From NCBI RefSeq assembly GCF_030285925.1, contig NZ_CP127251.1, forward strand, positions 1,860,001-1,924,000: a DNA stretch of 64,000 nucleotides, read 5' to 3'. The DNA is from Devosia sp. YIM 151766 (GTDB lineage Bacteria > Pseudomonadota > Alphaproteobacteria > Rhizobiales > Devosiaceae). Shown one piece after another: positions 1 to 8,803 of this stretch (positions are counted from its first letter, which is position 1; every line of letters starts with the position of its first letter). Made by a program: the position numbers and the translations under genes. Under the pieces are notes generated by a model. The model ran no database searches and was not told the DNA's origin. It was given only the letters and a program-made list of their open reading frames with translations.

Positions 1-260
1 ATCTTGTCCATGCGGCTGAGTGCATTGTCGTAGAAGCTGAGCCGCAAGGCCACCTGCTCGATGCTGGCATTGTAGCCGGCAATGGTGCTGAGGCGCGAGC
101 GGACCGACAAAGATACCGGCAGGTCGCGCCCCATATCGGCCAGGGTCTGTCCCTTCATCCCGGTGCCAAGCTGCATTTGCAGGGTGGCGAACTGGTTCTG
201 CATCTTGGAGATGACGGAAAAACCGGTCTGCAGCGGGAACATCGACTTGTTGACGATCAT
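1..260 (-). CDS. flgL: Flagellar hook-associated protein FlgL, N-terminal part (cut by window edge)
   Basis: Only the first 86 codons are in the window; the gene runs off the left edge. The protein starts MIVNKSMFPLQTGF and continues with a Gln/Met-rich amphipathic helix (KMQNQFATLQMQLGTG), the N-terminal coiled-coil typical of FlgL/flagellin-type junction proteins. FlgL (HAP3) joins the hook to the filament outside the cell and is exported by the flagellar type III system. It is the third gene of a flgE-flgK-flgL run, 14 bp after flgK; a GAGG ribosome-binding site overlaps the flgK stop. Assignment rests on the N-terminus plus gene order. Confidence 0.8.
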   Translation of the reverse strand, partial: MIVNKSMFPLQTGFSVISKMQNQFATLQMQLGTGMKGQTLADMGRDLPVSLSVRSRLSTIAGYNASIEQVALRLSFYDNALSRMDK

Positions 261-274
261 GACGCGTTATTTCC

Positions 275-2113
275 TCAAGTCGACATGAACAGCGTGTCGA
301 GCAATTCCTTGATCACTCCGACGATACGGGCATTGGCGGAATAGGCGCTTTGCAGTTCTATCAGCCGCGCCAATTCCTGGTCGACATCGACCCCATATTC
401 GGCTTCCATCTGCATGGTGATGGTTTCCAGGGTAAGCTGGCGGTCATTGCTGGCATTGAGCGCCGCGCCGATCATGCTGCCCTGGTAATTCAGCACCTGG
501 CCGACCAATTGCTCCAGCGTGCCGTTGAGCTGGTGCCGCCCGTTATTCGCCGAAGGAGACGTGCCGGAAACAAAGCTCATCGAATTGAGCTGGTTGAGGA
601 TATATTCCGGCCGGGTGGCATCCCCCAGCGTCCCGTCGATATCGAACTGCACCAGCAGGCGATTATCGGCGAGAACCGCCGGATTGATTGAAATGCGCGA
701 GGCGAAGCCCAGCATTTGCGGCGGATTGCCGTCGCGATTATTGGTGAACGGCGTCCCGCCCTGATCGACGAACAGCGCCATGGCCAGCTCGCCGGACTGT
801 GTCCCGGTGGCGGTGGTGCGGGCGGTTACCGAAACCACGTCCGCCTTGTTGGGCGTTCCATCGTCCACGAACTGCAACTGCCCCGGTTGGGGGTTGGAAA
901 TGGTGAAGCCGGGCAGCTTGCCCTGCAAGGCGATGGCGGCTGCCGCCGGATCGGACAGATCGACCGCGAGCACCTTTTGCCCCGAGGCGTCGACATAATC
1001 CTCCCCCGAGGCGCTGTTCACGATGCGCACGCGCTGCTCGACGCCATTCTTCGTATAGGTCAGCAGAACGTCGTTGCCGGGCCGCATGTCTGAAAGATCG
1101 ACCACGAAGCCGGCGGGCGCGTCATTGCCGCCCACTGCGGTGCCTGGCGTGGTGATGGTGGAGAAAACACTGGCCAGGCCCGCCGCAATCTCGTCGAGCT
1201 GGTTCTGCGTCTCCACCAATATCTTGTCACGGACCTCGACCAGTCCCGCCAGTTCGCCGCCTTGCAGCACGCCTTGCAGAACGAGGTCGATGGTCAGGCC
1301 CGACGGAGTGGTCAGGGTCAGCGAGCCGACGCCGTTCTCGCTGGCATAGATCGAAGCCTGCGAGGTGGCGGACAATGCGCCCGCCGTCTCGAACTTGAAG
1401 GTGCTGACCCCATTGTCGATCAGCCCCACCCCCGACCGGGTCATCAGGGCCACGGTGCCATCGGGGCGGTAATCGGCCTGCACGTCGATGATTTCCGCCA
1501 CCGACGCGACCAGCCGGTCGCGCTGATCGTGCAGCGAGGCGCGGGCCGTATCGGTCATGCCCAGGTCGAGCATGCGGTTATTCACTTCCTGGAGCGACAC
1601 CAGCATCGCATTGACGTCATTGACGGCGCTGCCGATCCGCGTCTCGCTTTCCTGGCGCAGCTCCTGCACGGTCCTCGACAATGCGTTCAGCCGCTGCGCC
1701 ATGGCCTGCGCCTCGGCGACGACATTGGCGCGCGTCGGGTAATCGTCGGGACTGGTGGCCAGCGCCTGAAGCGAATTCTTGAAAGACCCGAACATGGTGT
1801 CGAGCGAACCGCTCGTGCCGGGCTTGCCGAGAAAGCCCTGCAACTTGTTGAGCGCCGTGGCGATCGTCGCGGCCGATGCAGTGTCCGAGACCTGGCGGTT
1901 GTAATAGGTTTGCAGGCTCTGGCTGAAGGCGCGGTCGACGCCGGCGGTACGCGCATAGGTGCCGTTGACCGAGTTGTAGTCGACAACGTTGAGCGATTGC
2001 CGGTGATAGCCGGGTGTGCCGGCATTGGCGACGTTGCGGCTGAGGATCGAAATCGAATCCTGGCTGACCCGCAGGCCGGAAACGGCGTTGTTAAGCGACG
2101 ATATCAGACCCAT
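275..2113 (-). CDS. flgK: Flagellar hook-associated protein FlgK (HAP1)
   Basis: A 612-residue protein beginning MGLISSLNNAVSGLRV with the rod/hook-family motif NVANAGTPGYHR at residues 27-38 and the matching C-terminal helix (QELARLIELQSAYSANARIV near the end). These two helices form the coiled coil of axial flagellar proteins; the large middle is the variable surface domain. FlgK is the first hook-filament junction protein, exported through the flagellar type III apparatus and capped on by FlgL. It lies between flgE (65 bp upstream) and flgL, the usual order in alphaproteobacteria, and is probably read from the flgE promoter. Length fits the alphaproteobacterial family. Confidence 0.93.
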   Translation of the reverse strand: MGLISSLNNAVSGLRVSQDSISILSRNVANAGTPGYHRQSLNVVDYNSVNGTYARTAGVDRAFSQSLQTYYNRQVSDTASAATIATALNKLQGFLGKPGTSGSLDTMFGSFKNSLQALATSPDDYPTRANVVAEAQAMAQRLNALSRTVQELRQESETRIGSAVNDVNAMLVSLQEVNNRMLDLGMTDTARASLHDQRDRLVASVAEIIDVQADYRPDGTVALMTRSGVGLIDNGVSTFKFETAGALSATSQASIYASENGVGSLTLTTPSGLTIDLVLQGVLQGGELAGLVEVRDKILVETQNQLDEIAAGLASVFSTITTPGTAVGGNDAPAGFVVDLSDMRPGNDVLLTYTKNGVEQRVRIVNSASGEDYVDASGQKVLAVDLSDPAAAAIALQGKLPGFTISNPQPGQLQFVDDGTPNKADVVSVTARTTATGTQSGELAMALFVDQGGTPFTNNRDGNPPQMLGFASRISINPAVLADNRLLVQFDIDGTLGDATRPEYILNQLNSMSFVSGTSPSANNGRHQLNGTLEQLVGQVLNYQGSMIGAALNASNDRQLTLETITMQMEAEYGVDVDQELARLIELQSAYSANARIVGVIKELLDTLFMST

Positions 2114-2178
2114 TGGCCTAGTCCCCGACTACCTGGCGGCCCGGCGCGCCGCGCCGGACCGAATACCTGCTTCATGCC

Positions 2179-3945
2179 TCAACGAACCATGTTGAGGGCT
2201 TCCTTCATCATCTCGTCGGCGGTCGAGACGATGCGGGTGGCCGCCGAATAGGCCTGCTGGGTAATGATCAGCTTGGTGAACTCGTCGGAAATGTCGGTAT
2301 TCGAGGCTTCGAGGGCCCCGCCGAGAATGCCGAACCCCGCAAGGTCCAGGATCGGCTCGCCCGATTCCGATGTGGCCTCATAAACGCCGCCATCCAGCCG
2401 TTTCAGCGAATTGACGCCGTTGAACTGGGCCGTCACCACCTGCGCCATCTCGATGCGCTCGCCATTGGAATAGCTGGCGACTACCCGACCGGCATCGTTG
2501 ATGGCCACCGAGAGGAATTCGCCGGCGCCATAGCCATTCTGCGCCAGCCGGGACACGCTGGCCTTGCCATTGACGTCGGAAAACTGCGACACGCCGTTGA
2601 CTTCGTGCCGGAGCTCCACATCGCCGATCAGGACGCCGTTGACCGTCAGGTTATCGAGATCGACGCTCGGCACACCGGGGGGAAGCAGCTGCATATTGCT
2701 CCCGAAAGTGTAGGTCTGCCCGGTATTGGTCCATGCGGGAGAGCCGCCCACCGCCGCGCTGTCGGAATTGTAGAACAGCGCCCAGGTATCCTGCCCGCCC
2801 GATGCGGCGCTGCCGATCTTCGCCCAGCGCAGCACGACATGAACCGGCGCGCCGCTTTCCGCATAGGTCGTGATGGCGCCGCCCTCGATCGACTGGGCGA
2901 TGAAATCATCCTCCTGGTTCTTCGAAATGCTTGCGATCGTCGCGAGACTCGGCTCGCTCGACGTGGCGGGATCGTCAAGACCCAGCGCCGTCCCGGCCGT
3001 GCCGGACACACTGAACCTGGCGTGATAATCGTCCCCCAGCGTGATCTCCAGCTCCCCGGAGCCCGAAAGTGCCACCGTGGCGGATGCCGCCGCCCCGCCG
3101 CCCTGATTGCGCAATCCGGCCTGCATCTCCGCCAGCACCGCATCGAGCGTCTTGCCGCCGCTCAGATCGATGCCCACATTCGAGCCGCTATAGGTGCCGC
3201 CATCGTGAAAATCGAAGGTGACCGGCAGGCCTTTGACATTGATGGTCATGCTGGTGCCGTCGCTCAGCGGCCCTGTGGGTGCCAGCGCCGCTGCCCCGCC
3301 CGCCAGAACCGCATTCCCCGCAACTGCGGCAGTTGTCGAGCCATTCACATAGCGGGCGGTATCCAGCAGCTCGCTATTATAGATATTGACGTTGTAATTG
3401 GCCGTCTTGGGAACCTGCGGAATATTCGCCTTGTAATCGATCACCTTGGTGGCGTTCGCCGGCAGGAACGCATTGGACAGCCTGATGACTTCCGGCACGG
3501 AGCCGGAAACGTTGCCGGTGGCCGGATCGATGGGCAGCCCCTTGAGGTAATAGCCGGCGCCATTGACCAGCAGGCCATCCTTGTCGATCTCGAAGTCGCC
3601 GCGGCGGGTATAGTAGTTCGAACCGGAGAATACCGAGTCCCGGTCGGACGACCCCACTTTGGGCTCGACGATGAAAAACCCGCCGGTATTGAGCGCGATA
3701 TAGGTCTCGTTCGAATTGGTCTGGATATCGCCTTGCAGATTATTGGTGGCGCGGGACTGGGCGAGCACCGCCCCCGGAACCTGCGACTTGAGAGGCGCCT
3801 CGGGAATGAGATCGATGAAACTCGTTTCCATGCGCTTGTAGCCAATGGTCTGCGAGTTGGCGATATTGCCCGAAATATTCTCCAGCGAATGCGCCTGTGC
3901 CCGCAGGCCGGACACCGCGCTGGAAAGCGCCCCATAGATACCCAT
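2179..3945 (-). CDS. flgE: Flagellar hook protein FlgE
   Basis: A 588-residue axial protein with MGIYGALSSAVSGLRAQ at the N-terminus, the conserved NISGNIANSQTIGYKR segment at residues 23-38, and a C-terminal helix ending in ITQQAYSAATRIVSTADEMM. FlgE polymerises into the flexible hook outside the outer membrane. The middle is Ala/Gly/Ser/Thr-rich and variable, as in other hook proteins. The start is supported by GGAG six bases upstream of ATG. It is the first gene of flgE-flgK-flgL; a sigma54-like promoter lies about 50 bp upstream. Flagellin is not in the window. Confidence 0.93.
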   Translation of the reverse strand: MGIYGALSSAVSGLRAQAHSLENISGNIANSQTIGYKRMETSFIDLIPEAPLKSQVPGAVLAQSRATNNLQGDIQTNSNETYIALNTGGFFIVEPKVGSSDRDSVFSGSNYYTRRGDFEIDKDGLLVNGAGYYLKGLPIDPATGNVSGSVPEVIRLSNAFLPANATKVIDYKANIPQVPKTANYNVNIYNSELLDTARYVNGSTTAAVAGNAVLAGGAAALAPTGPLSDGTSMTINVKGLPVTFDFHDGGTYSGSNVGIDLSGGKTLDAVLAEMQAGLRNQGGGAAASATVALSGSGELEITLGDDYHARFSVSGTAGTALGLDDPATSSEPSLATIASISKNQEDDFIAQSIEGGAITTYAESGAPVHVVLRWAKIGSAASGGQDTWALFYNSDSAAVGGSPAWTNTGQTYTFGSNMQLLPPGVPSVDLDNLTVNGVLIGDVELRHEVNGVSQFSDVNGKASVSRLAQNGYGAGEFLSVAINDAGRVVASYSNGERIEMAQVVTAQFNGVNSLKRLDGGVYEATSESGEPILDLAGFGILGGALEASNTDISDEFTKLIITQQAYSAATRIVSTADEMMKEALNMVR

Positions 3946-3997
3946 CTGTCACTCCGTAGACCCGGTCGCGCCCTGCGACGCATTTCGTCCTTTTCAA

Positions 3998-4014
3998 TGC
4001 AAAGGCGATGCCAA
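3998..4014 (-). promoter_or_regulatory. Candidate sigma54 (-24/-12) promoter of flgE
   Basis: On the minus strand the sequence TTGGCAT-N4-TTTGCA has GG and GC 12 bases apart, the invariant geometry of RpoN promoters (consensus TTGGCAC-N4-TTTGCA), with one mismatch in the -24 element. It would start transcription roughly 40 bases before the flgE ATG. The surrounding 3946-4243 interval has no other gene-like feature apart from a small CCCC/GGGG hairpin near 4157. Spacing and position support it; no enhancer site was identified. Confidence 0.5.
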
Positions 4015-4243
4015 GTCCGCGGACCATTGTTTTCATTGATCTTTTGCGGCCTGCCATGCGGAAATGCGGCGACAAGGCGGCAAATGAGTCCGGGCAAGGG
4101 GCAGAATTTGCCGGCTGCTTGTGAAAGCGGGGCACTTGCTTTAATTGGGCTGACAACCCCCAAAAGGGGCAGTGCTGCAAAGCGGAGTTTCCCGCTTATG
4201 GGGCACGCCCGAAGAAGGACGACGGCAGTCGGTTCTAGGCAAA

Positions 4244-5110
4244 ATGCTGTTTTCCAGCGTCGATGAATTCGTGAAAGCCCCGCGCCGTGCCATAACGGTG
4301 TTCGGCATGGCCGGCGTCGGCAAGACGCGGCTGTCCAACATGCTGCGCGCCAATCACTGGTTCCACTATTCCGCCGACTATCGCATCGGCACCCGCTATA
4401 TGGGCGAATTCATCGTCGATAATTTCAAGCGCGAGGCGATGAAGGTGCCGTTTCTGGCGCAGCTTCTGCGTACGGACTCGATCTATATCTCGTCCAACAT
4501 CACCTTCGACAATCTCGACCCGCTTTCGACCTATCTCGGCACGCCCGGCGATCCCGCTCGCGGCGGCCTGCCTTTGCCGGAATATCAGCGCCGGCAGGAA
4601 CAGCACCGCATCGCCGAAATCGCCGCGCTGCACGATCTGCCCTATTTCATCGACAGGGCGAAGGTTCTTTATGGCTATGACGATTTCATCGCCGATACCG
4701 GCGGCTCGCTGATCGAAGTCATCGACCACGCTGACCCTGAAGACCCGGTGGTGAAGACGCTGGTCGAGCATACGGCGCTGCTTTACATTCGCGGCACCGA
4801 CAAGGACGCGGACGAATTGATCAAGCGGTTCAGGAAATCGCCCAAGCCGATGTATTACCGCCCGCCTTTCCTTCTCGAAAAGTGGGCCGAATACAAGCGT
4901 ATCCACAATATCCAGGACGACAACGAGGTCGATCCGGCCGGCTTCGGCGCCTGGGGCTTCGAAGCCTTGCTGCATGATCGCCTGCCCCGCTACCAGGCGC
5001 TGGCCGATCGCTTCGGCTATACCGTAGAGGCATCGGACCTGGCGACGGCGCGTGACGGTGACGAATTCGTCGATCTGGTCGCGGCGGCAATCGAGAAGCG
5101 AATGCGATAG
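4244..5110 (+). CDS. P-loop ATPase of unknown function
   Basis: A 288-residue protein counted from ATG 4244; the frame stays open to GTG 4172, but the ATG begins directly ahead of the conserved core. Residues 21-28 (GMAGVGKT) are a clear Walker A loop following a hydrophobic strand, so it binds ATP or GTP. The rest (PFLAQLLRTDSIYISSN, LPYFIDRAKVLYGYDDF, DTGGSLIEV) looks like a kinase- or ATPase-type alpha/beta domain, but I recognise no named family and assign no substrate. No membrane segment or signal peptide is visible. It precedes metA on the same strand by 65 bp, separated by a GC-rich hairpin, so co-transcription is possible but unproven. Confidence 0.75.
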   Translation: MLFSSVDEFVKAPRRAITVFGMAGVGKTRLSNMLRANHWFHYSADYRIGTRYMGEFIVDNFKREAMKVPFLAQLLRTDSIYISSNITFDNLDPLSTYLGTPGDPARGGLPLPEYQRRQEQHRIAEIAALHDLPYFIDRAKVLYGYDDFIADTGGSLIEVIDHADPEDPVVKTLVEHTALLYIRGTDKDADELIKRFRKSPKPMYYRPPFLLEKWAEYKRIHNIQDDNEVDPAGFGAWGFEALLHDRLPRYQALADRFGYTVEASDLATARDGDEFVDLVAAAIEKRMR

Positions 5111-5132
5111 CGCGGCCCCGAAGGGGACGCGC
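5110..5132 (+). other. GC-rich hairpin between the ATPase gene and metA
   Basis: Immediately at the ATPase stop codon the RNA can form GCGCG-G-CCCC-GAA-GGGG-A-CGCGC. There is no U-run after it, so it is not a canonical intrinsic terminator; it could stabilise the upstream mRNA end or sit in the metA leader. Confidence 0.4.
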
Positions 5133-5175
5133 CAGCTTGAATCGCTTGTCTATTGCATCCACCTAAGGGGCTGCC

Positions 5176-6087
5176 ATGCCTATTCGAATTCCCGACCACC
5201 TGCCCGCCAGAAAAACCCTCGAACAAGAGGGCGTCTATGTCATGGATTCCAGCCGCGCCGCGCGGCAGGACATCCGGCCACTGGAATTCGGCCTGCTCAA
5301 CCTGATGCCGAACAAGGAGCGCACCGAGACCCAGTTCGCCCGGCTGATCGGCGCCACCCCCTTGCAGATCAATCTGAGCCTGGTCCGCGTCACCGAGCAT
5401 CAATCCAAGAACACGCCCGAGGATTATCTCAAGAGCTTCTACCAGACCTGGGAAGAGGTGAAGGAGCGCAAGTTCGACGGCTTCATCGTCACCGGCGCGC
5501 CCATCGCCAATATCCCCTTCGAAGAGGTCCGCTACTGGCCCGAAATGCTGGAAATCATGGAATGGACGCGCACCAATGTGCACCATACCATGTTCATCTG
5601 CTGGGGCGCGCAGGCGGCCCTGCACCATTTCCACGGCGCGCGCCGCTACCGCATGGACAAGAAGGCTTTCGGCGTCTTCCGGCACAGAATAGTCAAGCCC
5701 GGCTCGCCCTGGCTGCGCGGCATGTCCGACAACCCGATGATCCCGGTATCGCGGTATAACGACATCGACCGCACCTCTTTGGGCGACGATCTCGACGTGC
5801 TGATCGACAATGCCGAACTGGGCCTGTGCATGCTGGAGCACCGCCAGGGTCGCGCTGTCTATTTCCTCAATCACCTGGAATACGACAATCGCTCGCTGAC
5901 CGACGAATATGAGCGCGACATCAGCTCCGGCATCGAGACGCCGCTGCCGGAGAACCTGTTCCCGAATGGCGATACCAGCGCCGAACCGGAAAACCGCTGG
6001 CGCAGCCACGCACATCTGCTTTTCCAGAACTGGATCAACGAAATCTACCAGACGACGCCCTATCGGCTGGAGGAGATCGGGCAATAG
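5176..6087 (+). CDS. metA: Homoserine O-acyltransferase (MetA family)
   Basis: A 303-residue MetA-family enzyme that acylates the homoserine hydroxyl, the first committed step of methionine synthesis, in the cytoplasm. The catalytic triad is visible: nucleophile C142 (ICWGAQAAL), H233 and E235 (NHLEYD). Conserved LNLMPNKERTETQFARLIG (residues 41-59) and VTGAP (105-109) segments are present. Residue 111, linked in this family to acyl-CoA choice (Gly for succinyl-CoA, Glu for acetyl-CoA), is Ala here, so the donor is left open. Start chosen at ATG 5176 with AAGGGG upstream. No SAM-II riboswitch was recognised in the short leader. Confidence 0.93.
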   Translation: MPIRIPDHLPARKTLEQEGVYVMDSSRAARQDIRPLEFGLLNLMPNKERTETQFARLIGATPLQINLSLVRVTEHQSKNTPEDYLKSFYQTWEEVKERKFDGFIVTGAPIANIPFEEVRYWPEMLEIMEWTRTNVHHTMFICWGAQAALHHFHGARRYRMDKKAFGVFRHRIVKPGSPWLRGMSDNPMIPVSRYNDIDRTSLGDDLDVLIDNAELGLCMLEHRQGRAVYFLNHLEYDNRSLTDEYERDISSGIETPLPENLFPNGDTSAEPENRWRSHAHLLFQNWINEIYQTTPYRLEEIGQ

Positions 6088-6150
6088 AGCGGCTCACATT
6101 TGAGCGCAAACGCTACGGGGATGGACCATGCCGCCCCCGGCATGGCCTCT

Positions 6151-6193
6151 TTCCCCCATGTCATTCCGCTTAAGCGGGAATGACATGGGGGAA
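6151..6193. repeat. Palindromic intergenic repeat (TCATTCCCGC-type)
   Basis: A near-perfect 43-base inverted repeat with a single bulged base, arms of about 21 bases centred on TTAAG and containing GTCATTCC / GGGAATGAC. The same core occurs at 10395-10457. It lies between metA and ycjX and resembles the dispersed TCATTCCCGC palindromes of alphaproteobacteria. As RNA it would form a strong hairpin and could end metA transcription. Confidence 0.75.
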
Positions 6194-6254
6194 AACTGAC
6201 TCTTTGCAAACGGCACCCCGCTCCCTACCTTGCACGGACAACAGGGGACAGACC

Positions 6255-7706
6255 TTGCCGCAGCCGCCGACCACCATCACCGACGAACTGGGCATCGCCC
6301 TCGCCAATCTGGCCGATAGCGCCACCGGCGTTTTCACGCCGACCCTGCGCCTTGGGGTCACCGGCCTGAGCCGCGCCGGCAAGACCATTTTCATCACCGC
6401 CCTGGTGCACAATCTGCTCACGCAAGGCCGCCTGCCCGGCTTCGCGCCGTTGGCCGATGGCCGCTTCATCGGCGCCAGGCTGGCCGAATATCCCGACGCC
6501 ACCATTCCCCGTTTTGCCTATGAGCAGCATCTGGCGGCTCTCACCGCCAATCCCCCCGCCTGGCCGGAAAGCACAAGACGCATCTCGCAATTGCGGCTGG
6601 TGCTGAAATTCCAGTCGGCCAAATGGTGGGCCGGCATGACCGGACCGGCAATGCTCAATCTCGATATCGTCGACTATCCCGGCGAATGGCTGCTCGACCT
6701 GCCCCTGCTCGGCCTGTCTTTCGCCGAATGGAGCGCCGAGGCCCTGGAAAGAGCGCGCCAGCCCGGCCATGCCGACGAGGCCGCGGAATTCCTGCGCGAG
6801 CTCGACGGCACCGATATCGGCAAGCCGGCCAACGATCCCGATGCCGAACGTCTCGCCGCCGCCTTCACCGCCTATCTGCGCCGCAGTCGCGAACATGGCG
6901 CCCTCTCGACGCTGCCGCCCGGCCGGTTCCTGTTGCCCGGGGATTTGGAAGGCTCGCCCGCCCTCACCTTCGCGCCCCTGCCCCCACCGCCGGGCGCCAC
7001 GCGCCATTTCAGCTTCTACGCCATGCTGGAAAACCGCTACGAGGCCTATAAGGCCCAAATTGTCCGCCCTTTCTTCCGCGATCATTTCGCCCGGCTCGAC
7101 CGGCAGGTGGTGCTGGTCGACACCCTGCGCGCCCTCAATGCCGGCCCCGCCGCCGTCAGCGACCTGGAAACCGCACTCACCGCCGTGCTGGCCTGCTTCC
7201 GCCAGGGCGAGGCCAATCCCCTATTGCGCCCCTTCTCCCGGCGTATCGACCGCATTCTCTTTGCCGCCACCAAGGCCGATCATGTGCATCACACCAGCCA
7301 TGACCGGCTCGAATCCATCCTCAACCGCCTCGTCGCCAATGCCTCGAAACGCGCCCGCTTTGCCGGCGCTGAAACGCGCTCCATCGCCATGGCCGGCATC
7401 CGCGCCACCAGCGAAGGCACGATCCGCGAAAATGGCGAAACGCTCCCCACCCTGATCGGCACCCCGCTCAAGGGCGAGATGCTGGATGGTCGGACCTATG
7501 ACGGCAGAACGGAAATCGCCTTATTTCCCGGCGACTTGCCGGAGCGTCCGGATTCATTGTTCGAAGACGGCAATCCCGTCGCGCTCAACTTCCTCCGCTT
7601 CACGCCGCCCCAGCGGCTGGAACGCAATGCCGCCGGCGATCCGGTCCTGCCTCATATCCGGCTCGACCGGGCGCTGGATTATCTCATCGGAGACTGGATG
7701 GCATGA
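6255..7706 (+). CDS. ycjX: YcjX-family P-loop NTPase
   Basis: About 483 residues if translation starts at TTG 6255, which has AGGGG eight bases upstream; the longer frame to ATG 6180 would run through the palindromic repeat and is unlikely. Residues 37-44 (GLSRAGKT) are the Walker A loop, and NLDIVDYPGEW resembles a Walker B/DxxG region, both characteristic of the YcjX (DUF463) family. Its cellular role is not established; in enterobacteria the gene belongs to an envelope-stress operon with ycjF. The next gene, ycjF, overlaps it by 4 bp (ATGA), so the two are translationally coupled as in other proteobacteria. Confidence 0.88.
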   Translation: MPQPPTTITDELGIALANLADSATGVFTPTLRLGVTGLSRAGKTIFITALVHNLLTQGRLPGFAPLADGRFIGARLAEYPDATIPRFAYEQHLAALTANPPAWPESTRRISQLRLVLKFQSAKWWAGMTGPAMLNLDIVDYPGEWLLDLPLLGLSFAEWSAEALERARQPGHADEAAEFLRELDGTDIGKPANDPDAERLAAAFTAYLRRSREHGALSTLPPGRFLLPGDLEGSPALTFAPLPPPPGATRHFSFYAMLENRYEAYKAQIVRPFFRDHFARLDRQVVLVDTLRALNAGPAAVSDLETALTAVLACFRQGEANPLLRPFSRRIDRILFAATKADHVHHTSHDRLESILNRLVANASKRARFAGAETRSIAMAGIRATSEGTIRENGETLPTLIGTPLKGEMLDGRTYDGRTEIALFPGDLPERPDSLFEDGNPVALNFLRFTPPQRLERNAAGDPVLPHIRLDRALDYLIGDWMA

Positions 7707-8725
7707 AGCGCCCGATAGCCCGCACCATTTCTCGTCAGGATGACGGCGCCGAGCCGGTCCGCACGCCGCGCGCCTTCACCCCCGATCGCGCCGAAATCGT
7801 CGAAATCGCCTTCGAGCCCGAACCGGAGCCGGAACTGGTCGCGCCCCGGCTGCGCCGCACGTCCTGGCTGGCGAAACTCGCCTGGACCAGCGGCGGCATC
7901 CTCGTTTCCGCCGGGCTCGGCCTCGCCGCCGACCGGCTGATCCGCGATCTTTTTGCCAGCAACGAATATCTGGGCTGGATCGGGCTGGGTGTGCTCGGGG
8001 CCTTCCTGGTCGCGATTCTGGCGCTGGTCCTGCGCGAAATGCTGGCCCTGCGCCGCCTGCGGGTACTCGACGGGCTCAAGGCCGACGCCGCCCGGGCCAC
8101 CGAAGCCAATGACCGCAAGCTGGCCGGCCATGTGGTCGGCCAGCTCGAAAGCATTTATGCGGCGCGGCCTGACCTGGCGCGGGCCCGCGATGTCGTGGCC
8201 CAGAACCTTCCCAATCTCTTCGATGGCCACGAAACCATCGCCCTGGCCGAACGCAACCTCATGGCGCCGCTCGACGCCCGCGCCAAGGCCCTGACAGCCG
8301 CCTCGGCCCGCCGCGTGGCCCTGGTCACTGCCGTGTCGCCGCGCGCGCTGATCGACATCGCCTTCGTCATCTACGAAAGCGTACGCCTCGCCGGCGCCAT
8401 CGCCGCCCTTTACGGCGCCCGTCCCGGCTTTTTCGGCTTCTGGCGCCTCGCTGGCTCGGTGCTGGCGCATCTGGCCGTCACCGGCGGGCTCGTGCTGACT
8501 GATGGCGTGGTGGAACAGCTGGTCGGCCAGGGCCTTGCCGCCAAGCTCTCCGCCCGGCTGGGCGAAGGCGTGGTCAATGGCCTGATGACCGTCCGCGTCG
8601 GCATCGCTGCCATGCGCGTCGTCCGCCCCCTGCCCTTCGAAACCCTGCCGCAACCCATGGTGCGCGACTTCATCCCGGAACTGGTGAAGGTGACGACCGA
8701 GCAAGGGAAAGGGCATCAGGCCTGA
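7703..8725 (+). CDS. ycjF: YcjF/UPF0283 family inner-membrane protein
   Basis: A 340-residue protein with an acidic, proline-rich cytoplasmic N-terminus (EPEPEPELV) followed by two clear membrane segments at roughly residues 55-80 and 88-113, then a helical domain with a weaker hydrophobic stretch (HLAVTGGLVLTDGV). Size, topology and the immediate ycjX partner match UPF0283 (TIGR01620). Function is unknown; the pairing suggests YcjF anchors or partners YcjX at the inner membrane (inference). It overlaps the ycjX stop by 4 bp. Confidence 0.85.
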   Translation: MKRPIARTISRQDDGAEPVRTPRAFTPDRAEIVEIAFEPEPEPELVAPRLRRTSWLAKLAWTSGGILVSAGLGLAADRLIRDLFASNEYLGWIGLGVLGAFLVAILALVLREMLALRRLRVLDGLKADAARATEANDRKLAGHVVGQLESIYAARPDLARARDVVAQNLPNLFDGHETIALAERNLMAPLDARAKALTAASARRVALVTAVSPRALIDIAFVIYESVRLAGAIAALYGARPGFFGFWRLAGSVLAHLAVTGGLVLTDGVVEQLVGQGLAAKLSARLGEGVVNGLMTVRVGIAAMRVVRPLPFETLPQPMVRDFIPELVKVTTEQGKGHQA

Positions 8726-8750
8726 TCCAGGGCATCACTGCGCCGCCACA

Positions 8751-8783
8751 GACCTCATTCTGAGTTTATCGAAGCACGAGGCC
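8751..8783 (+). repeat. 33-bp REP-like repeat, copy 1
   Basis: A GACCTC...GAGGYC imperfect palindrome with the inner core CTGAG-TT-TCGAAG. Four further copies lie at 37847-37879, 43233-43265, 44669-44701 and 44719-44751, all intergenic. This copy is the most diverged of the five. Confidence 0.75.
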
Positions 8784-8803
8784 GCAGCCACGATGCCCAG
8801 ACC

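Noticed and set aside
2605..4266. 553-codon plus-strand frame over flgE
   Set aside because: Antisense to a clear hook protein gene.
5111..5175. SAM-II riboswitch upstream of metA
   Set aside because: Alphaproteobacterial metA genes often carry SAM-II and the leader has GCTTG and CTAAGGGG fragments, but the pseudoknot arms are missing and a GCGCG/CGCGC hairpin occupies the space.
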